Assembly (NCBI RefSeq): GCF_000003815.2
Contig: NC_049988.1
Location: 19,919,712 to 19,983,711 of the forward strand
DNA: 64,000 nt
Direction: 5' to 3'
From: Branchiostoma floridae
Lineage: Eukaryota > Chordata > Leptocardii > Amphioxiformes > Branchiostomatidae
In this document: positions 58,816 through 64,000 of the stretch, in pieces
Layout: every line of letters begins with the position of its first letter
Numbering within the stretch: position 1 is the first letter of the stretch
The notes under the pieces: model-generated
The model's input: the letters and a program-made list of their open reading frames with translations, nothing else
What the model was told of the DNA's origin: nothing
Databases searched by the model: none
Made by a program: the position numbers and the translations under genes

Positions 58816-59129
58816 GTGGCTTACTTTCTCTCACCGTCTCGTCTTTCTGTTCTATCTGAGCTGATACAACACGTGCGCCTGAGGCAGCTGAACTTTCTCG
58901 GACACGTTCTACGCATGCCTGAGGATGAGCCTGTCAGTCTGTATACACTTTACGTCCCACCTCATGGCAGACGTAGACGGGCACGCCAACCTACTTCTTA
59001 TCTACAGTACGTCCAGCGGCTAATGGGAGACCATCACGACCAGATCACCCCAGGCAGCTTCGCCAGCTCGCTGCTGATAGGCGGAACTGGAGAAGACTTG
59101 CAGTCGCCTGCGCTGCAGCCGAACGATGA
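58816..59129 (+). pseudogene. LINE 3: reverse-transcriptase C-terminus with frameshift
   Basis: The plus strand encodes LRQLNFLGHVLRMPEDEPVS, then PHGRRRRARQPTSYLQYVQR, a typical C-terminal block of non-LTR reverse transcriptases (LGHVLRM, then a basic GRRRRxRxxT segment). About one base is lost or gained near 59065-59072; the neighbouring frame then continues LAADRRNWRRLAVACAAAER to a stop at 59127-59129. A short GATGATGAT tail follows. It lacks the catalytic domain and is not functional. It differs in sequence from the LINEs at 33 and 39 kb. Confidence 0.88.
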
Positions 59130-59889
59130 TGATCTGAGCTTACACTGTGTCGAATCTGCTAAGTAATTTTACCGGCAAATGAAGAAAAACTTTTATTGTA
59201 TTCAAGTACAAATGAAAATATGTTTTCTAACAAGATATATACTGGATAGCCATAACCTAGAATCCAATTTACCAATAACTTGTAACTCGTTATGCATTAC
59301 AGTTCAGAAATGCACTTCTCTTTCACACATTCCAGGCGCCATTGCAGATCAGTGTAGGTATCGTTTATTGATATAAAGCGACTAACTATCCCCACTCCAC
59401 GTGTAAAATATCTGCCCATTTACTGGTCATCATGTATACGTAAATCAAGTGATTAAAATGACGTCGTACATAGACTTTATTGATCTGGATATAGGATACA
59501 AGATATTTTCTTCAATCTACAAACGTACACAAGAGAATTATTGCGAGTCGGTTTCGGAGAATTTTTACAACGAAAATATGTACCACATATAGTTACCAGT
59601 ACAGCAAAAATAAATTAAACGACTGAAAAGCTGTTTTATCATGTGTACATTACGTTCGTTATAAAGTCACCAGCATCAAAGTTGAACAATGTACAGTACA
59701 TACGCGCATTTGCTAGCTGTGTGCGTGGTATTACACTCCCAATAGCCACTAAGTATAACAAACAGCACGCTACAGTCCTGCTGCAGCTATTGGCCATAGG
59801 TTAGTCCAAGCACAATATGATTTCACTTCAACCCCATTCCGCGGTAATTCCCAAAGCAGATATCGGACTGCTTCTCATTATCGGTTGGG
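59130..59889. other. No supported feature
   Basis: AT-rich spacer. Nothing recognised. Confidence 0.4.
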
Positions 59890-60111
59890 CCCCCTTTCCA
59901 CTAGACGGCGCTCTCACCTCTCTCTTTCTTTCTCTCTGCGACCTAATTTTTTTGACGTATCGCTCAACCAATTGTATAGAACAGAAACGAATCTTTTTAC
60001 ACTTTGTATGTTTTGTTGTATGTATTCTTATACATTTTGAATGATGTATTCAGTGTGAAATCATAGGTCACACATATTATATTTAGGTCGCATCGAGATC
60101 GCCGTCTAGTG
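59890..60111. mobile_element. MITE family A, copy 4 (right end truncated)
   Basis: It starts CCCCCTTTCCACTAGACGGC, contains CGTATCGCTCAACCAATTGT and GATGTATTCAGTGTGAAATC, and ends GATCGCCGTCTAGTG without the expected GAAAGGGG. Same orientation as copy 3. Confidence 0.85.
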
Positions 60112-61064
60112 TTGGCCTAACTCCCAGCCCGCCCCAAAATAATCAGGAGAAATCCGCTCCTTAATGAAACCCGCCCCTGACATGTACCCGGGCCGGCCTC
60201 CCAGGGTTCGGGGCAGCGCCGCAGCTATTTACAGTCCTAAACGTTTTAAATTTGTCTGGGATGAGTAGAATTTATCTGGTAATTCCGGGCTTTGCCTGGA
60301 ATCAATCACGGCAACGTGGAGCAAATTGGACGCCACCTTTCACCGGCAGCCCCGCCGTGGGACCGGGGCCGTGTTATACAGGCAACGGTACGGAGGGGCA
60401 TTCCACTCCACACGGGAGCGTTATTTTCCGATAGATATTAACTTTATGAAGTAATAAATGCATACAACTTCACATTATACGATAAAGTACCCAGTTGCTC
60501 CACGTGCCCCAAAAGCATTCAGTCTTCTACTAAACTCCCCAAGTACCCTCTAATTGAATTAATCCTATGGCTGAATACAATGCAAAACTGTTCGATAAGG
60601 TTACCTAACTTATTTCAGGATCGCTAAGAAATCTCGTTTTGTTATGTTGTTCTTTGCTATCTTATGAGCAATTTGCCTTCTTGGTGTGCTTAGTGATCCT
60701 CATTTATTCCAAAAATATGCAAGATAAACAGAGTGTCTGTCCGTATAGGGAATGCATGGGTAGGGTCTGCATGGGTTTAGTGAGTGCCATATTGTTTTAC
60801 AAAACACACATCGCACAATTCATCCCAAGGTGAATTCCACAAAATTAGGCAGATTATGTATTCATTAACACATTATTGGAAAACACCACCCCCTTCTGGA
60901 GTGGAATACCCCTTTAATTCTATCATGGAATCAGGCTCAGCCGAAACATATATGCTGGTATAGCTATAGAGGCAGGCTCAAGTTAAACGTATCCATGTGG
61001 TCAGCGAGTCTATACAGTGGAAGTCAGACTCAGATGGCAATAGATATATAAATCGTAGAGAGAG
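60112..61064. other. No supported gene; GC-rich patch at 60120-60430
   Basis: 60120-60430 is clearly more GC-rich than its flanks (CCCGGGCCGGCCTCCCAGGG at about 60186) and has no repeat partner in the window. It could be a regulatory or CpG-rich element. Confidence 0.3.
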
Positions 61065-61205
61065 TATTCAAATACAATCCAATCTCTGCAACAAAATACA
61101 GAGATTTATGTCCGAACGTTGCAAGTGGCATATACCTCTCTTCTTCAGTGTCCCCAGGAAATCTTCGTTTTTGTCCAGTTCTAGAGATTGAATTGTATTT
61201 GAATA
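61065..61205 (-). repeat. Hammerhead-like motif between inverted repeats (Penelope type)
   Basis: On the minus strand CTGAAGA (61148-61142) is followed by a helix II candidate (AGAGG, loop TATATG, CCACT) and GCAAC where GAAAC is expected, then GTTCGGACATAAATCTC. The block lies between 23-bp inverted arms at 61065-61087 (TATTCAAATACAATCC...) and 61183-61205, which differ at one base. The A-to-C change in GAAA suggests a dead ribozyme. Confidence 0.45.
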
Positions 61206-62135
61206 TTGTTTACCCGAATGTCTAACCTTTATAAATGTATGTAGAGAGAGTATTCAAATAATAATATGTTGCGGATTCTGTCCGTTTTTAAAACCTATCC
61301 AGTAACTTTTACCGTGCATATCTTATTACCTGGATATCTAACCTTCATCGACGAAATTGCAAATGTCATACATTTGTCACAGTTATGAGCAAAGTTGAAA
61401 CCATAGGACGGTGTTAAATCATATCGTTACTCATACGAGTATATCGTATTTTTTTTTTAGTTTGATTTGCTCAACCATCGCTATCACTATCTTCAGAACA
61501 CACAGAACATCAACACAAACATGTGTCATTTCTACAAAGCTCTCGTTGAAAAATGTTCAGGGCTTCCAGAGTTCGTATACGTGTGCTTGTGTACTGTAAG
61601 TGCATATTGTTTACAAGCCAATCCCGGTAAAGGTTAATATAGGTACATATATCACTTTGACTTCGCGTATACCATGTGATGTAATGATGTCATTGCCATT
61701 GGAGTCCATCATAAATGTACACAAGAACCACTTCAGATAGTTCCTAAGATTACCCGGTGTCATCAGCTGTCTTCCTCACGTGTTGTTGCGGTGTAGACCG
61801 GCTTCTTTGAGTGTCCATCAAATCAAGTCTGCACAGATAACATCATGGACTGCCAACAGTTCTTGTCAGGATGCTTACGTTGCTTTCAACCTTTAGAAAA
61901 CACAGCTATGACATCCATGTAGTGATGGGTGCTTGAAATTACGTTGTCATGATTGTCGATCTGCAAATGCATAGATGATATTACTATCTGGTCAATAGAG
62001 TTTTAGCAAAATACAAAATCATGATATTAAAACAAATCAAATGTCACGTAGTTAGGAAAACAGTTATCAATTACTTGAACATTTTTTATGGACTGGTGAA
62101 GGTGACATATTGTTGTCGTTACATTTACTGAAGAG
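61206..62135. other. No supported feature
   Basis: GAGAGAGTATTCAAATA recurs at 61243, so a third arm of the inverted repeat lies just outside the Penelope-type piece. Nothing else is recognised. Confidence 0.4.
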
Positions 62136-62139
62136 TTAT

Positions 62140-63050
62140 CCCTATTCAGACTGGGCTTTTTTGGTCATCCCTGGACCGGGGGGGGGGTCTTTTGAGGCCC
62201 TCCACTTCTAAGTCCTCAAACTCTCGAACGACGTGCCGTAAGGCCACTAAATTTTCAGGACATTATATCAACATAATATCTAACAAGTATTTGACGTTTG
62301 ACGTTACGTTGACGTAAGATGACGTAATTATGACGTCATCAATTTGATTATATTGGCCGGACCCATGAAAAAAGGGTATTCTCAGAAAACTTCAAGTTAT
62401 ACTACAAAAATGTAACAATAAGTGCAGATAACAGAATAATAATGTTTATTACGACTTGTATTGCCAATAGCAACATCGATGACGTCATCCACATCTAAGA
62501 TACGAGATAGGCTCCGCCATATTATATCCACCACCTTGAATTTTTAAAAGTTCTTTTTTTGCAACAAATAATCACAAAGGGCAATGGAAATAAACTAAAT
62601 TCATTCATTTAGATGGTTTTTGATGAAAAAATACCAGGTAGTTACAAATTTTAAGGGAAAATAAGCTTGTTATTCTTGATCTGGCCATACGGTCCGCCAT
62701 CTTGGATTTTGGGCTGATGACGTCATCAAATTAGCATAACTTATGCATATATAATCAAGAAAGATATGCTAAATAATATAAGATTTTATTTATGTAACAA
62801 AATAGCAGTAATATAGCAAATAAATGTGAAAAATACATTGTTAGAACCCAAAATAGTGATTTTTGGCAAAACTGCCTGTCAGCAACCGGTTGCCATGGCA
62901 ACATGAAAAAATGGAAAATTTGTCAAACTTCGCAAAATTGTTGCCAACAATATTTTAGGAAAACTCACCAAATTTGGTGGCTTTAGCGTAAGGCGGTCTG
63001 GCGTTATAGGACATCGAAGTTAGCGCGGGCCCCCCGGTCTGAATAGACGG
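62140..63050 (-). mobile_element. piggyBac-like non-autonomous element, type I, inverted copy
   Basis: The ends are CCCTATTCAGACTGGGCTTT and (degenerate) GTCTGAATAGACGG; the left flank is TTAT rather than TTAA. The minus strand is colinear with 43153-44050: CGCTAACTTCGATGTCCTAT, GAGTTTTCCTAAAATATTGT, GTTGCCATGGCAAC (62889-62902) and three TGACGTCA sites (62331, 62480, 62718). There is no transposase. It lies in or near an intron or the 3' flank of the right-hand gene. Confidence 0.88.
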
Positions 63051-63536
63051 TTGTGTAACGAATAAAACTTTGTTCAATTGATCTACCAATCTGATGAAAT
63101 TTTTTACGGATTTATCAATGACTTTCTCTCAAAAGTACCAACATACCTCGTACCTATGTAAGATGCACTGTTACCAACCAGGAAAAAATAAACGCACGAC
63201 TTTTAACTAACAAAAGCATCAAAATCCCGGTGCTATGTAGGGGGCGTCTCTCTACCGTAAAGCTGCAGGAGAAAATAACACAAGGTAAATTTGTTAAACA
63301 TTAGACATATTTACGCAGTATAATAGATGAATGTAGGACGTTTTCAAAAAGCATACAGTCAATGACATGCAGACTAGTTAAAAGTTGACGTTTGCGGCAT
63401 ATTCTACCTTTTTAGATTCCATTTCATTGTCTCGGGACGTCAAATAACGCAGGATTAATTAATTAATAAATCAATCGATTAATCAATGCTTTGGTCAATT
63501 GATTTCCATCGTTAGAAGGAAAGTACTTACCCTTAC
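63051..63536 (-). other. Putative intron of gene B
   Basis: It follows the donor of the exon at 63986-63537 (GAG|GTAAGG, or AGG|GTAAGT six bases later). An AT-rich palindromic patch (TTAATTAATTAATAAATCAA) lies at 63455-63480. No downstream exon homologous to the gene A tail modules was found in the window. Confidence 0.4.
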
Positions 63537-63986
63537 CTCAACAACAAACAGCTCGAGTCCTGGTCTCCTGGAGTACGAGTGAATAATCCAAGCTATGGCC
63601 ACCACGACAATCACAACCGCCACCAGTATGCATATCACAACCTCAATCTCCAATGTCTGAGGGATGCCATAAGAAGAAGTCCTGCCCTGACCCCTGTTAT
63701 CTAACGTGTCAGGGACGTGATGATTGGTTCCCGCGCCGGGGTCGTCGTTCGTGACCTGCCAGACGTTGATTCGCTGCCTGGAATTTGACGTAGTTTCCGG
63801 GAAGTTGATATTGGATTTGTCGTCGTCGTCGCGAAGGTTCGTGACTCTTCGGCTCGTGTCGGGCGTGGTCGGGAACCGTCGGAACACGAGCGACGGCCGA
63901 GTGGGCCTGGCTCGACGGGTGGCTGGTGACGTGGAAGGCACTTCTAGCAAAGGCACGTTCAATGTTCTGCATCTCACATAGCTGGC
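63537..63986 (-). CDS. Transmembrane exon of gene B, paralogue of gene A
   Basis: A 450-bp (150-codon) exon in phase 0-0, with acceptor ACATTCCAG and donor GAG|GTAAGG. It begins ASYVRC, placing a Cys at the sixth codon as in gene A. A Ser/Thr/Arg-rich and acidic stalk follows (RDDDDKSNINFPETTSNSR), then the helix starting VVICILVAVVIVVVAIAWII, the basic HSYSRR and ELFVVE. The stalk shows little similarity to gene A, whereas the helix and flanks are nearly identical. Topology is probably a type I single-pass protein. Upstream exons lie beyond the window; downstream exons are not identified. No named family is recognised. Confidence 0.75.
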
Positions 63987-64000
63987 CTGGAATGTTGGGG

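Overview
The window is eukaryotic, repeat-rich DNA of roughly 40% GC with two assembly gaps (21541-21640 and 25554-25972). Dense MITE-type elements, fragments of several LINE types, hammerhead-bearing retroelement relics and many diverged tandem arrays suggest an invertebrate deuterostome, most likely a cephalochordate (Branchiostoma). That assignment is an inference from sequence style; no species-diagnostic gene is present.

Only the two ends hold convincing host coding sequence. On the left (+ strand, 1737-3642) are the 3' exons of a single-pass membrane protein: a Cys-containing 61-bp exon, a 447-bp exon ending in a strongly hydrophobic helix, and an array of four near-identical 'acceptor plus short tail plus stop' modules. 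On the right (- strand, 63986-63537) is a 450-bp exon with the same intron phases, a Cys at the same codon and an almost identical membrane helix. The helices differ at most synonymous positions, so these are old paralogues under selection. They point towards each other across about 60 kb.

The intervening DNA is mostly transposon-derived or tandemly repeated. I recognise: a TTAA-flanked, piggyBac-like non-autonomous group (12.2, 43.2, 49.1, 62.1 kb) whose members all keep a perfect RFX X-box palindrome, the three long ones also CRE palindromes; MITE family A (1.0, 38.8, 45.3, 47.9, 59.9 kb); MITE family B (14.3, 25.2, 57.8 kb); an hAT-like MITE with a perfect 8-bp target duplication (37.8 kb); another TTAA-flanked MITE (42.5 kb); a 0.7-kb element with 95-bp inverted repeats (26.4 kb); and a family built from GGATATCC/AGCGCT palindromic modules (35.4, 36.9, 50.3 kb), one copy of which contains a higher-order tandem array.

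Retroelement remains are C-terminal reverse-transcriptase fragments of three LINE types at 33.3, 38.95-39.7 (one nested inside another with a 9-bp target duplication) and 58.8 kb, plus three hammerhead-like motifs of Penelope type (1-110, 53.0 and 61.1 kb). tRNA-derived sequences lie at 10.6, 26.5 and 31.9 kb. At least a dozen diverged tandem arrays (periods about 150-350 bp) occupy much of the rest. One, at 23.3-25.1 kb, repeats a leader-plus-ATG block that reads like a duplicated first exon. Most long open frames elsewhere are products of repeats or chance.
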